45,576 nucleotides of DNA, from the NCBI GenBank assembly GCA_902525295.1, contig CABZGR010000002.1, positions 1 through 45,576 of the forward strand. The letters are read 5' to 3'. The stretch comes from an uncultured Pelagibacteraceae bacterium (GTDB lineage Bacteria > Pseudomonadota > Alphaproteobacteria > Pelagibacterales > Pelagibacteraceae). Under the pieces are notes generated by a model. The model made no database searches and was not told the DNA's origin. It saw only the letters and a program-made list of their open reading frames with translations. Position numbers and translations under genes: made by a program. Shown piece after piece: positions 21,145 to 31,537 of this stretch. Position 1 is the first letter of the stretch, and each line of letters opens with the position of its first letter.

Positions 21145-21516
21145 ATGGAAGAAAATTTCAATAAACATCTAGGTAATAAATTAAAACTTAGACGTTTGGC
21201 TTTAGGTTTAACTCAAACTAAAGTCGCAAAAGCAATAAATGTTACATTTCAACAAATACAAAAATATGAAAAAGGAACAAATGGTGTAAGTTCGATTAGA
21301 TTACTACAACTATCTAACTATCTTAAAGTACCAATAAACTATTTTTTTGAAGATTTTTCAGAATATTTGATAAATTTAGAAAAATCTAAAGAAGGTCATA
21401 TGAATGTTAACTATAATTTTTTAGTTAAAGTTTATTCTGAACTTACTCAAGATCAAAAAATTAAGTTTAGTAAAAACATACAGATCAACCAGGTAAATAT
21501 TTCAAAAACAGGATAA
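21145..21516 (+). CDS. XRE/HTH-type transcriptional regulator
   Basis: LGNKLKLRRLALGLTQTKVAKAINVTFQQIQKYEKGTNGVSSIRLLQLSNYLKVPINYFFE; purine-rich SD (GAGGGG) upstream of the ATG at 21145. Confidence 0.9.
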   Translation: MEENFNKHLGNKLKLRRLALGLTQTKVAKAINVTFQQIQKYEKGTNGVSSIRLLQLSNYLKVPINYFFEDFSEYLINLEKSKEGHMNVNYNFLVKVYSELTQDQKIKFSKNIQINQVNISKTG

Positions 21517-21528
21517 CAAATTTTAAAT

Positions 21529-21604
21529 TGGCTCCTCGGGCAGGACTCGAACCTGCGACCAATTGATTAACAGTCAACTGCTCTACCAACTGAGCTACCG
21601 AGGA
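21529..21604 (-). tRNA. tRNA-Asn (anticodon GTT), CCA encoded
   Basis: Reverse complement TCCTCGGTAGCTCAGTTGGTAGAGCAGTTGACTGTTAATCAATTGGTCGCAGGTTCGAGTCCTGCCCGAGGAGCCA folds as a cloverleaf. Confidence 0.96.
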
Positions 21605-21657
21605 ATGTAAAATCACAACTTACTTTTTTTTCATATTATCTCAACAAAAATAAATTG

Positions 21658-21731
21658 TGGAGGCAACGCCCGGAATCGAACCGGGATACAAGGATTTGCA
21701 ATCCTCTGCGTAACCATTCCGCCACGTTGCC
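21658..21731 (-). tRNA. tRNA-Cys (anticodon GCA), CCA encoded
   Basis: Reverse complement GGCAACGTGGCGGAATGGTTACGCAGAGGATTGCAAATCCTTGTATCCCGGTTCGATTCCGGGCGTTGCCTCCA folds as a cloverleaf. Confidence 0.96.
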
Positions 21732-21846
21732 ATGAATTAAATATTCAATGAGGACATATATAATTAATTTTATAATTTAGTCTATAAATTTAACGGATAA
21801 TTTCATTGTTGTTTATTGATATGATTAATTTATAAAATAATTATCC

Positions 21847-24474
21847 ATGAGTTCAGACAAATATATTCACGAAAATGTTGAAAATAAGATTTATTCTTAT
21901 TGGGAAGAAAAAAATTTATTTAAACCAAAATCCAACAAAAAACAATTTTCTATAGTTATCCCGCCACCAAATGTAACTGGTAGTCTTCATATGGGTCACG
22001 CATTAAATAATTCTATTCAAGACCTGTTAACTCGTTATCATCGAATGAATAATTTTGAGACTTTATGGCAACCTGGAACTGACCATGCTGGTATTGCTAC
22101 ACAGGCATTAGTGGAAAAAAAACTTAAATCTGAAGGTATAGATAAAAATGATTTAGGTAGAGAAAAATTCATCGAAAAAGTTTGGGAATGGAAAGATCAA
22201 TATGGTGACATAATAATTAATCAATTAAAAAAATTAGGATGTTCATGTGACTGGTCTAGAAATGCCTTTACCATGGACGATAATCTATCAAAATCTGTAT
22301 TAAAAGTTTTTGTTGAAATGTACAAAAATGGATTAATTTACAAATCAAAAAAATTAGTAAATTGGGACACTGTATTAAAAACAGCAATATCAGATTTAGA
22401 AGTAGACCAAAGAGAGGTTAATTCAAAGTTATACCACATCAATTATCCAATAGAAGGGACAGATAAATTTATAACAATTGCAACTACTAGACCAGAAACC
22501 ATGCTAGGAGATACAGCAGTTGCAGTTAATCCCTCAGATGAAAGATTTAAATCATTAGTAAATAAAAATGTAATAGTTCCAATTGTTGATAGAAAAATAA
22601 AAATTATTGAAGATGATTATGCAGATCCTGAACAAGGTACTGGAGCTGTTAAAATTACGCCAGCACATGATTTCAATGATTATGAAGTGGGGGAGAGAAA
22701 TAATTTAGAAGTCATAAATGTTTTTACTCCTGATGGAAAAATTAATGAAAATGCTCCTGATAATTATATTGGACTTGATAGGTTTGAAGCGAGAAAAAGA
22801 ATTTTAAAAGAACTTTCTGATAAAAACTTATTTGTTAAAGAAGAAAAAATTAAAAATAAAGTTCCTTATGGTGATAGATCTAATTCTATAATTGAACCTT
22901 ATTTAACAGAACAGTGGTTTGCAGATGCCAAGAAACTTTCAATAAAAGCAAAAGAAATAGTAAATAATAAAACAACCAATTTTTTTCCTGTTAATTGGAC
23001 AAAAACATATTTTCAATGGATGGATAATATAGAACCTTGGTGTATCTCTAGGCAGCTTTGGTGGGGACATCAAATACCTGCATGGTATGGTCCTGATGGG
23101 GAAATATTTGTAGATGAAACAGAAGAAGGGGCACATAAATTAGCTAAAGAACACTATAAAAAAGATGTTGAATTAATTAGAGATCCAGATGTTCTTGATA
23201 CATGGTTTTCATCTGGTCTATGGCCTTTTGCAACATTAGGATGGCCAGAAAAAAATGAATATTTAGAAAAATTTTATCCAACTTCAGTATTGGTAACAGG
23301 ATTTGATATCATTTTCTTTTGGGTTGCAAGAATGATTATGTTTGGAATGGAATTTCAAAATAAAGAACCTTTTAAAAATATTTATGTTCATGCATTAGTT
23401 AGAGATGAAAAAGGTCAAAAAATGTCAAAGTCTAAAGGAAATGTAATTGATCCGTTAGAATTAATAGAAAAATATAGTGCTGATGCTTTAAGATTTACAC
23501 TTTTGTCAATGGCATCTCCTGGACGAGACGTAAAATTATCAGAGGATAGAGTTAAAGGTTATAGAAATTTTTTAAATAAAATATGGAACGCTAACAATTT
23601 TCTAATTCAAAATGATTGTAAATTTGAAAATATAGAAACGCCTAATGATTTAAAACTAAATATTAATAAATGGATTTTTGTTGAATTCACTAACACTAAT
23701 GAAAAGATCAAAAAATCAATAGATAGTTATCGATTTGATGAGGCGGCAAGAATTGCATATCAATTTGTATGGCATTCGTTCTGTGATTGGTATTTAGAGT
23801 TATCTAAAACTGTCTTTTATTCAGAGAATAATGAAAATATAGAAGAAACAAGAAATGTAGCTAGTTTCATATTTACTCAAATTCTAGTTATTTTGCATCC
23901 ATTCATTCCATTTTTAACCGAGGAAATATGGTTGAAAAATAAATTGGATAAAGATGGAAATGATTTTCTTATGTTAAAAAACTGGTCTGAAGCCAGCTCC
24001 AATAAAGATAAAGACTCTGATGAAGTAAATGAAATAATAGAATTTGTCTCATCTATAAGGTCTTTTAAAAATGAAATAGAAATAAGCCCTGGATCATTTG
24101 TTAAAATCCTAGTGAACAAAATAAATCCTGAAATTAAGAAATTTATTGAAAATAACACTAATACATTAAAAAAAATTGGCAGAATTAATGAATTTGTAAC
24201 TGAAGATATTAAAAAACCTTCAGCAAACTTGGTCATTAAAGGTGAAATATTTAAAATTTACTTTGATGAAGATGTAGATTTGTCAAAAATTAAAGAAACA
24301 CTGCTAAATAAAAAGAATAAAATTGAAAAAGAAATGGAAAAAATTAATACAAGGCTAAATAATAAAAGTTTTATTGAAAGAGCTCCAAATGATATTGTTG
24401 AGCAAGAAAAGTCTAACTTTATTAATTTAGAAAAAGATGTTAATAAATTAAATTATACTTTAGAAAGTCTATAA
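21847..24474 (+). CDS. valS: Valyl-tRNA synthetase
   Basis: [16 protein letters not shown] (HIGH), [12 protein letters not shown] (KMSKS), C-terminal coiled coil. Confidence 0.98.
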   Translation: MSSDKYIHENVENKIYSYWEEKNLFKPKSNKKQFSIVIPPPNVTGSLHMGHALNNSIQDLLTRYHRMNNFETLWQPGTDHAGIATQALVEKKLKSEGIDKNDLGREKFIEKVWEWKDQYGDIIINQLKKLGCSCDWSRNAFTMDDNLSKSVLKVFVEMYKNGLIYKSKKLVNWDTVLKTAISDLEVDQREVNSKLYHINYPIEGTDKFITIATTRPETMLGDTAVAVNPSDERFKSLVNKNVIVPIVDRKIKIIEDDYADPEQGTGAVKITPAHDFNDYEVGERNNLEVINVFTPDGKINENAPDNYIGLDRFEARKRILKELSDKNLFVKEEKIKNKVPYGDRSNSIIEPYLTEQWFADAKKLSIKAKEIVNNKTTNFFPVNWTKTYFQWMDNIEPWCISRQLWWGHQIPAWYGPDGEIFVDETEEGAHKLAKEHYKKDVELIRDPDVLDTWFSSGLWPFATLGWPEKNEYLEKFYPTSVLVTGFDIIFFWVARMIMFGMEFQNKEPFKNIYVHALVRDEKGQKMSKSKGNVIDPLELIEKYSADALRFTLLSMASPGRDVKLSEDRVKGYRNFLNKIWNANNFLIQNDCKFENIETPNDLKLNINKWIFVEFTNTNEKIKKSIDSYRFDEAARIAYQFVWHSFCDWYLELSKTVFYSENNENIEETRNVASFIFTQILVILHPFIPFLTEEIWLKNKLDKDGNDFLMLKNWSEASSNKDKDSDEVNEIIEFVSSIRSFKNEIEISPGSFVKILVNKINPEIKKFIENNTNTLKKIGRINEFVTEDIKKPSANLVIKGEIFKIYFDEDVDLSKIKETLLNKKNKIEKEMEKINTRLNNKSFIERAPNDIVEQEKSNFINLEKDVNKLNYTLESL

Positions 24475-26192
24475 TGCGGAAATTTAATAAAAAAAAACTA
24501 CCAAGCAGATATACAACTGTAGGTGCTGATAGAGCACCACAAAGATCCTTTTATTATGCAATGGATTTAACGGAAAAAGATGTAGCAAAACCTTTTGTTG
24601 GTGTTGTTTCAACGTGGAATGAGGCTGCACCATGCAACATTAATTTAATGAAACAAGCTCAATTTGTAAAACAAGGTGTAAATGCATCAGGTGGAACTCC
24701 TAGAGAATTTTGTACAATAACTGTTACTGATGGTATCGCTATGGGTCATGAAGGAATGAAATCTTCACTGATTTCAAGAGATGTAATTGCAGACTCTACT
24801 GAATTAACTGTAAGAGGTCATTGTTATGATGCTTTAGTTGGTTTAGCTGGCTGTGATAAATCTTTACCAGGTCTAATGATGTCTATGGTGAGATTAAATA
24901 TTCCTAGTGTATTTATTTATGGAGGTTCAATACTTCCGGGCAGATTTGAAGGTAAGGATGTAACTGTCGTTGATGTTTTTGAAGGTGTTGGAAAATATAC
25001 ATCAAAAAAAATGACAGCTCATGCTCTCAGAAAATTAGAATTAAAAGCTTGCCCAAGTGCAGGTGCATGTGGTGGTCAATTTACTGCAAATACAATGGCA
25101 TGTGTTTCAGAAGCAATTGGATTAGCCCTACCATATTCAGCAGGAACACCTGCTCCTTATAAAGAAAGACATAAGTATGCGATTAACAGTGGTAAAGCTG
25201 TAATGAAACTTTTAGAAAAAAATATCAGACCAAGAGATATTGTTACAAGAAAAGCATTAGAAAATGCTGCTACAGTTGTTGCTGCAACAGGAGGATCTAC
25301 TAATGCAGGTTTACACTTACCAGCCATTGCAAATGAAATTGGAATTAAATTTGATTTAATGGACGTTGCAAAAATTTTTAAAAGAACTCCTTATCTTGCT
25401 GATTTAAAACCTGGTGGAAAATATGTTGCAAAAGATATGTGGGAAGCAGGTGGTGTTCCAATGCTTTTAAAAACTCTTTACGATGGTGGATATATTCATG
25501 GAGATTGTATGACCGTTACAGGAAAGACAATGAAAGAGAATTTAAAAAATGTGAAATTTAATCCAAAACAAAAAGTAATGAGAAGTTATAAAAATCCAAT
25601 CACGCCAACAGGTGGTGTTGTTGGATTAAGAGGTAATTTAGCTCCAGAAGGTGGAATTGTTAAAATTGCGGGTTTGAAAAAATTACAATTTACTGGAAGA
25701 GCAAGATGTTTTGACTCTGAGGAAAAAGCTTACAAGGCTGTAAAAGAAAGAAAATACAAAGACGGCGATATAATTATAATTAGATATGAAGGTCCTAAAG
25801 GTGGTCCGGGAATGAGAGAAATGTTGCAGACAACAGCTGCAATTTATGGTCAAGGAAAAGGGGAGAAAGTAGCCCTTATAACCGACGGTAGGTTCTCTGG
25901 GGCTACAAGAGGCTTCTGTATTGGTCATGTGGGTCCTGAGGCCTCTATAGGCGGCCCAATAGCCCTTTTAAGGAACGGAGATATAATTGATATAGATGCA
26001 AAGAAGGGGACTATTAACGTTAGATTAAGTAAAAAAGAGCTTAGTTTGAGAAAAAAGAAATGGAAACAAAGAAAAATGAATTTTGGAAACGGAACTCTTT
26101 GGAAATATGCTCAAACAGTAGGACCAGCTTATTTAGGTGCACCTACACATCCAGGTGGTAAAAACGAGGTTAAAACTTACGCAGATATTTGA
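24474..26192 (+). CDS. ilvD: Dihydroxy-acid dehydratase
   Basis: [67 protein letters not shown]. Confidence 0.98.
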   Translation: MRKFNKKKLPSRYTTVGADRAPQRSFYYAMDLTEKDVAKPFVGVVSTWNEAAPCNINLMKQAQFVKQGVNASGGTPREFCTITVTDGIAMGHEGMKSSLISRDVIADSTELTVRGHCYDALVGLAGCDKSLPGLMMSMVRLNIPSVFIYGGSILPGRFEGKDVTVVDVFEGVGKYTSKKMTAHALRKLELKACPSAGACGGQFTANTMACVSEAIGLALPYSAGTPAPYKERHKYAINSGKAVMKLLEKNIRPRDIVTRKALENAATVVAATGGSTNAGLHLPAIANEIGIKFDLMDVAKIFKRTPYLADLKPGGKYVAKDMWEAGGVPMLLKTLYDGGYIHGDCMTVTGKTMKENLKNVKFNPKQKVMRSYKNPITPTGGVVGLRGNLAPEGGIVKIAGLKKLQFTGRARCFDSEEKAYKAVKERKYKDGDIIIIRYEGPKGGPGMREMLQTTAAIYGQGKGEKVALITDGRFSGATRGFCIGHVGPEASIGGPIALLRNGDIIDIDAKKGTINVRLSKKELSLRKKKWKQRKMNFGNGTLWKYAQTVGPAYLGAPTHPGGKNEVKTYADI

Positions 26193-27394
26193 TGAAAATT
26201 AGACCTGTAATACTTTGTGGTGGTGCAGGAACACGACTTTGGCCCAATTTAAAAAATACTCAAGCAAAACAATTTATTGATTTTGGTGGTTGGAGTTTAT
26301 TACAAAAAGCTTTTGAGCGAATAAATAATAACTCTTACGATTTTCCAATTATCAGTACAAATCTTAAATATTTAAAAGATGTTAAGAAAACATTGAAAAA
26401 ATCTAAAATAAAAAAATATAAAATAATATTAGAACCAGCAAAAAAAAACACAGCACCAGCTATCTTAGTAAGTGCTTTAATTAAAGATATTCCAACTGAT
26501 CAACCAATAATGTTTTTTACTTCAGATCATTTAATTGAAAATCCAAGTATTTTAACAAGATCATTAAAAAATAATGTTAAAAATTTAAGTGATGAAAATA
26601 TATTTATATTTGGGATTAAACCTACAAGACCATCTAATGAGTACGGATATCTTAAAACAAAAAGTATAAATAAATTAAATAAAGTAACTAAATTTATTGA
26701 AAAACCAACAGAGCAAAAAGCCAAAAAGATAATTAAATCTGGAGGTTATTGGAACTCTGGTATGTTTTACTTAAAAAAATCATCAATAATTAATAACTTT
26801 ATAAAATATCAGCCTAGTATTTATAAAGCATGTCTAAAATCTTTGGAAAAATCAAAGATTAGAAATAATACATATTTTTTGAATAAAAAATTCTTTGATA
26901 AATGTAAGGAAATTTCTTTTGATTATGCAATTCTTGAAAAATCAAAAGATATAAATGCAATAAAACTTAGTATTCAGTGGTCAGATCTTGGTAATTGGTT
27001 TGAAATATCAAAAATATATAAAAAAAATAAAAATAAATACTTTAAGAAAAAAAATGTTTTTCATAGACCATGGGGAAGATATACAAACCTATACGAGGGT
27101 AAAAACTTTCTAGTAAAGGAATTAGTAGTTAATCCTAACTCTAAATTAAGCTTACAAAAACATTTTCATCGATCTGAATATTGGACTATTACTGATGGAA
27201 AACCTTTAATTACATTAAATAAGAAAAATTTCTTTAAAAAACCAGGCGAAAAAATATTCATACCAAGAGAGGCAATTCATCGAATAGAAAACAAATTTGA
27301 GAAAAAAGTAAAAATTATTGAAATACAAACTGGACCTATTTTAAAAGAGACAGATATAGTTAGATATCAAGATATTTACGGTAGAGTGAATTAA
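26192..27394 (+). CDS. Mannose-1-phosphate guanylyltransferase / mannose-6-phosphate isomerase-type protein
   Basis: PVILCGGAGTRLWP, WNSGMFYLK, C-terminal cupin RPWGRYTNLYEG...FHRSEYWTITDG. The ATG overlaps the ilvD TGA. Confidence 0.9.
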   Translation: MKIRPVILCGGAGTRLWPNLKNTQAKQFIDFGGWSLLQKAFERINNNSYDFPIISTNLKYLKDVKKTLKKSKIKKYKIILEPAKKNTAPAILVSALIKDIPTDQPIMFFTSDHLIENPSILTRSLKNNVKNLSDENIFIFGIKPTRPSNEYGYLKTKSINKLNKVTKFIEKPTEQKAKKIIKSGGYWNSGMFYLKKSSIINNFIKYQPSIYKACLKSLEKSKIRNNTYFLNKKFFDKCKEISFDYAILEKSKDINAIKLSIQWSDLGNWFEISKIYKKNKNKYFKKKNVFHRPWGRYTNLYEGKNFLVKELVVNPNSKLSLQKHFHRSEYWTITDGKPLITLNKKNFFKKPGEKIFIPREAIHRIENKFEKKVKIIEIQTGPILKETDIVRYQDIYGRVN

Positions 27395-27402
27395 TACTCT
27401 TT

Positions 27403-28242
27403 ATGGATACATTAGTATTTTCTGTCGTTTTATTGGCAGCACTACTTCATGCCACTTGGAATGGCATGGTCAAAAAACACTCGGATAAAGCAGTTGCTCT
27501 AGCAGGTATAATTTTAGGTCATATACCTTTTTCAATTGTTGCAATCATCTTGTTACCCGCACCCTCAATAGAAAGTATACCTTATATCTTCGCAAGTATT
27601 GTTGTTCACATTGGCTATCAATGGTTCTTGCTTAAATCATATGAGATTGGGGATTTGACTAAAGTCTATCCTATAGCAAGAGGAACGGGGCCATTATTGG
27701 TAACTATCATTTCAATTCTATTGTTAGGAGTAGTGTTAAATAAATTTATATTGATCTCTATTTTCTTAATATGTTTTGGTATTTTTTTTCTAGGTATTTC
27801 TGATTATAAAAACAGTAGCTTAAATGTAATTAAATTTTCTTTTACAACAGGTTTGTTTATTGGCTCATACTCTCTCGTAGATGGATATGGAGCAAGAGTG
27901 AGTAATTCTGCAATATCTTTTGTCAGCTGGTCTTTCATATTAAACGCTATGATTTTCCCATTTATTCTTAGTTTAAGAGGTCAAAAGGATATTATTAAAA
28001 GGGTTTATAGAGAGGGTAAAATGATATTTTTTTACGGTGTAACATTATCATATGCTAGTTATGCCTTGGCTGTATGGGCATTTACAAAAGCTCCAATACC
28101 AGTTGTTACATCTTTAAGAGAAACAAGTATTTTATTATCAATATTTATTGGATATTTTTTATTAAAAGAAAGTATCAATTTAAAAAAAATCATATCAATT
28201 TTATTTATTTTAATAGGTGTGATTGGGATTAAATTATTTTAA
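27403..28242 (+). CDS. EamA/DMT-superfamily permease
   Basis: ~10 TM segments in two repeats, LLHATWNGMVKKHSDK. Confidence 0.85.
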   Translation: MDTLVFSVVLLAALLHATWNGMVKKHSDKAVALAGIILGHIPFSIVAIILLPAPSIESIPYIFASIVVHIGYQWFLLKSYEIGDLTKVYPIARGTGPLLVTIISILLLGVVLNKFILISIFLICFGIFFLGISDYKNSSLNVIKFSFTTGLFIGSYSLVDGYGARVSNSAISFVSWSFILNAMIFPFILSLRGQKDIIKRVYREGKMIFFYGVTLSYASYALAVWAFTKAPIPVVTSLRETSILLSIFIGYFLLKESINLKKIISILFILIGVIGIKLF

Positions 28243-28362
28243 TTAAATTGTAACAATCTATAAATATTTTTGTCATTAAAGTTTATCATAAATAATTAAC
28301 AAAAATTTTAAATAATAAAACATCTTCATTTCCTCTTTGTTTAAAATTTTGTTGATTAACTA

Positions 28363-28394
28363 CCTTCCCCTTTTTGTTATAAAAAAGGGGAGGG
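28363..28394. terminator. Strong GC-rich hairpin in a convergent intergenic region (probable terminator)
   Basis: CCTTCCCCTTTTT-GTTATA-AAAAAGGGGAGGG stem with one G-T wobble. The U-tract on either strand is imperfect (+ strand continues ACAATTTTTAT). Confidence 0.6.
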
Positions 28395-28408
28395 ACAATT
28401 TTTATACA

Positions 28409-28624
28409 TTAATTATTTACAGACGCAGGACTCTCACTGGTTTTCTTTTTAGCTAATTTTTTTGCTTTTTTTTCGGCAACTTTTTTTTCAATACCTGCAA
28501 TTTTTATATTAATTTTAGCTAGTTTTTTTTCCTTTAAATTAATCTTATTTTTAAGTTTATCTATTGATTTGATAAACTTTTTTTTTCTTTTTTCATTTTT
28601 CTTTAACTTCTTACCCATCATCAC
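28409..28624 (-). CDS. Small Lys-rich basic protein of unknown function (71 aa)
   Basis: MMMGKKLKKNEKRKKKFIKSIDKLKNKINLKEKKLAKINIKIAGIEKKVAEKKAKKLAKKKTSESPASVNN, preceded by a strong SD (AGGAGGTGATGATG). Confidence 0.65.
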   Translation of the reverse strand: MMMGKKLKKNEKRKKKFIKSIDKLKNKINLKEKKLAKINIKIAGIEKKVAEKKAKKLAKKKTSESPASVNN

Positions 28625-28702
28625 CTCCTATGAAAATTTAAATTATTATATTTAATTTAAATTTCTAAGTAAAATAATTTGTCTAAAATTTTGTTATTAA
28701 AA

Positions 28703-29587
28703 TTATAGTAAAAAATTTACTTTTTTTTGTGAAAATTCAATATCAATCTTATTGTGACATCCAAAATTATCTCCATCAACCTGAACGGGAATTTCAAAAT
28801 TATTGCAATTAATTTGGATACTTTTTGAATAGGTGGTTATAACAGATTTGTTTCTTGATAAATCTCCATAAATAATTATCAAAATAATATAATAAATTAA
28901 TTTTAGCCTACTTAAATCTTTAAAAACATAAGTTATTAATCTATCATCAAAAATGTTTGACTTATTTATCTTATGATGACCAGCATAATATTTGGTATTA
29001 GAACTTAATACCCAATCAGCTTGATATTTTTGACCATCAAAGAAAACATCAAGTTTATTATTTTTCATAAATAAAAAATGCTGAAACCCTTTTAAACCAA
29101 ATATTATCTTACCAAGTATTTTTTTTATACGTGTATCAATAGAGTGAACAATTTTAGCATCCCAACCAATACCAGCCATTAAAAAAAAATAATTTTTATT
29201 TATTTTAATAAGATTAGATTGTTTATAATTATTTGATGTTAAAATATTACAAATATCGTCTACTTTTTTATTTATCGATAACTCTGCTTGAAGTAAATTG
29301 GCTGTTCCAGCCGGTATGTACCCAATTGCAAATTTATCATTAAAATCAAAGTCATTTTTTATCAATTCATTGATAGCAAATGATACTGATCCATCTCCAC
29401 CAGCAACTATCAATCTATCATAATTTTTATTTTTAAATTCCAAAAATATTTCTTTCGCTTCTTTTTCAGATTTGGTTTTGAAATAATCTACAGAGTTGTT
29501 AATTTTTAATTTTTCATAAATCTTATTTACAAATTTTATTTTTTTCCCTGTTGAAGAATTAAGGTTATAAATCAAACAATAATGCAT
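28703..29587 (-). CDS. Diacylglycerol kinase catalytic-domain (YegS/DgkB-like) lipid kinase
   Basis: IYNLNSSTGKK, DRLIVAGGDGSVSFAINELI, FAIGYIPAGTANLLQAEL (GGDG and GT.N motifs). Confidence 0.9.
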   Translation of the reverse strand: MHYCLIYNLNSSTGKKIKFVNKIYEKLKINNSVDYFKTKSEKEAKEIFLEFKNKNYDRLIVAGGDGSVSFAINELIKNDFDFNDKFAIGYIPAGTANLLQAELSINKKVDDICNILTSNNYKQSNLIKINKNYFFLMAGIGWDAKIVHSIDTRIKKILGKIIFGLKGFQHFLFMKNNKLDVFFDGQKYQADWVLSSNTKYYAGHHKINKSNIFDDRLITYVFKDLSRLKLIYYIILIIIYGDLSRNKSVITTYSKSIQINCNNFEIPVQVDGDNFGCHNKIDIEFSQKKVNFLL

Positions 29588-29654
29588 AATTTTTTCGTAA
29601 CTAATTTTTAATAAATCTTTAACATTTCAATGACATAAGAATTAAATGATTCGA

Positions 29655-29672
29655 GTTACAGTTGTGTTACAA
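29655..29672 (-). promoter_or_regulatory. Candidate Pho box (minus strand TTGTAAC-ACAA-CTGTAAC) in the DAG kinase/plcP divergent intergenic region
   Basis: Two heptamers at 11-bp spacing resembling CTGTNAY-N4-CTGTNAY; a second degenerate pair ATGTCAT-TGAA-ATGTTAA lies at 29636-29619 on the same strand. Confidence 0.6.
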
Positions 29673-29686
29673 AATAGGTTTTTTTA

Positions 29687-30493
29687 ATGCCTCCGTTATT
29701 AAAATATAGGAGTATATTTATATCTGATGTGCATCTTGGCACCAAAGGTTGTCAAGCTAACAAGCTTTTAGAATTTTTTAAGAATTCAAGATCCGAGAAC
29801 CTTTATTTAGTTGGAGATATAATCGATGTTTGGGCAATGCAAAAGAGTTTCTATTGGCCTCAAGAGCATAATGATGTCATACAAAAAATATTGAGAAAAG
29901 CCAGGCACGGGACAAAAGTATTTTACATAATTGGAAATCATGATGAGGTATTTAGAAAATTTATTCCAATGCATTTAGGTGATATTAAAATAGTAAATAG
30001 AGTTATTCATGAAACGCAGTTAGGAAAAAAATATTTAGTTGTTCATGGTGATGCTTGGGACGGAGTAATGAAATATGCTAAATGGCTTTCTAAATTAGGA
30101 GCTATTGCCTATGAATTATTACTTAAAATTAATGTTATTATAAATTTTTTTAGAAAATTGAGAGGTAAAGACTATTGGTCATTGGCAAAATTTTTAAAAT
30201 ATAAGGTAAAAAATGCTGTAAAATTTATAGGTGAATATGAAAACACACTTTCTTCATATGCAAAAAGGAAAAAATTTGATGGAATAATTTGTGGACACAT
30301 ACATCATGCTGAAAATTTAAATCTTGATGGTGTTAATTATTTAAATTGTGGCGATTGGGTTGAGTCATGTACAGCCTTGGCAGAAAAATATGATGGAACT
30401 TTTGAGATAATTTATTGGGATAAAAAAAGAAACGAATATATTTCAGAAAATATTGATAATAACAGGATCGGTTCATTCAAAAAAGCATCTTAA
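29687..30493 (+). CDS. plcP: PlcP-like metallophosphoesterase (often annotated LpxH-like UDP-2,3-diacylglucosamine diphosphatase)
   Basis: FISDVHLGTKGCQANKLLEF, VGDIIDVWAMQKSFYWPQEHNDV, IIGNHDE, VVHGDAWDG, ICGHIHHAE, NCGDWVESCTAL; adjacent GT4 glycosyltransferase. Confidence 0.85.
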   Translation: MPPLLKYRSIFISDVHLGTKGCQANKLLEFFKNSRSENLYLVGDIIDVWAMQKSFYWPQEHNDVIQKILRKARHGTKVFYIIGNHDEVFRKFIPMHLGDIKIVNRVIHETQLGKKYLVVHGDAWDGVMKYAKWLSKLGAIAYELLLKINVIINFFRKLRGKDYWSLAKFLKYKVKNAVKFIGEYENTLSSYAKRKKFDGIICGHIHHAENLNLDGVNYLNCGDWVESCTALAEKYDGTFEIIYWDKKRNEYISENIDNNRIGSFKKAS

Positions 30494-30496
30494 AGA

Positions 30497-31504
30497 ATGA
30501 AAATATTAATTGTTACCGATGCTTATTACCCTCAAGTTAATGGTGTTGTAAGAACTCTCCACGAAACTGGTGAAATTCTTAAATCACAAGGTCAAACTAT
30601 TGAATATATTACTCCTCAACAATTTCTTACCATGCCCATGCCAAAATATAATGAAATTAGATTGTCCTTAAATGTTTGGCCCCGTGTAAGTAACTTAATT
30701 AAATCAATTAAACCTGATGCAATACATATTGCAACAGAAGGACCCTTGGGGTTTATGGCACGAAGACATTGCATTAAAAATGGCTTAAAATTTACCACAA
30801 GTTTTCACACAAGATTTGATAAATACATGAAACTTTATATGCCTATCATTCCAGCCAAATGGTCAGAAAAATTTTTATGCAATTTTCATAATAAAGCTGA
30901 AAGAATTTTAGTAACAACAGAATCTATGCGTGAAGAATTAATTTCTTTAGGTATTGATAACAATAAAATGGTTACATGGACCAGAGGAGGTAATCATGGT
31001 GCATTTAAAAACCCCATTAAGAAAGACTTACCTTATAAAAGACCTATATGGATATATGTTGGAAGAGTTGCTGTTGAAAAAAATATCAAAGCATTTTTAG
31101 ATTTAGATCTTGAAGGTACTAAAATTATAATTGGTAAAGGTCCTGATTTAAACAATTTAAAAAAAAAGTTTCCAAAAGACATTTTTTTAGGTGAGAAAAC
31201 AAATGGAGAATTAGCTTCTCATTTTGCATCATCTGATGTTTTTGTATTTCCAAGTAAAACAGATACGTTTGGTATAGTTGTCTTAGAGTCTTTAAATTGT
31301 GGCACACCAGTCGCAGCTTACCCTGTACCGGGACCTAAAGATATATTAGGGGGTACTAATATTGATACTTTAGATAATGATTTGAAAACCTCTGCTTTAA
31401 AAGCTTTGAAGGTAAGTCGTCAAGATTGTCTTGATTTTGCAAAAAAATATTCTTGGGAGGAAACGGCAAAAATATTTTTTGAAAATATTTCACCTAATAA
31501 TTAA
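30497..31504 (+). CDS. agt: Family 4 glycosyltransferase, Agt-like (putative diacylglycerol glycosyltransferase of phosphate-stress lipid remodelling)
   Basis: IVTDAYYPQVNGVVRTL, TSFHTRFDKYMKLY, YVGRVAVEKNIKAFL, FPSKTDTFGIVVLESLNCGTPVAAYPVPGP; 3 nt after plcP. Confidence 0.78.
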   Translation: MKILIVTDAYYPQVNGVVRTLHETGEILKSQGQTIEYITPQQFLTMPMPKYNEIRLSLNVWPRVSNLIKSIKPDAIHIATEGPLGFMARRHCIKNGLKFTTSFHTRFDKYMKLYMPIIPAKWSEKFLCNFHNKAERILVTTESMREELISLGIDNNKMVTWTRGGNHGAFKNPIKKDLPYKRPIWIYVGRVAVEKNIKAFLDLDLEGTKIIIGKGPDLNNLKKKFPKDIFLGEKTNGELASHFASSDVFVFPSKTDTFGIVVLESLNCGTPVAAYPVPGPKDILGGTNIDTLDNDLKTSALKALKVSRQDCLDFAKKYSWEETAKIFFENISPNN

Positions 31505-31537
31505 AGACAATATACATTACATTTGTTAAACATATCC

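Noticed and set aside
21529-21731. tRNA-Asn/tRNA-Cys pair as a mobile-element attachment site
   Set aside because: No integrase, no duplicated tRNA 3' end, and housekeeping genes on both sides.
22939-26724. Minus-strand ORFs inside valS, ilvD and manC-like genes (22939-23136, 23877-24236, 25683-25928, 26527-26724)
   Set aside because: Shadow ORFs. 25683-25928 partly overlaps the GC-rich ilvD tract, but the sense frame encodes the conserved IlvD motif there.
31505-31537. Possible Pho-like heptamers before phoR (CATTACATTTGTTAAACA)
   Set aside because: Weak matches without clean 11-bp direct repeat.
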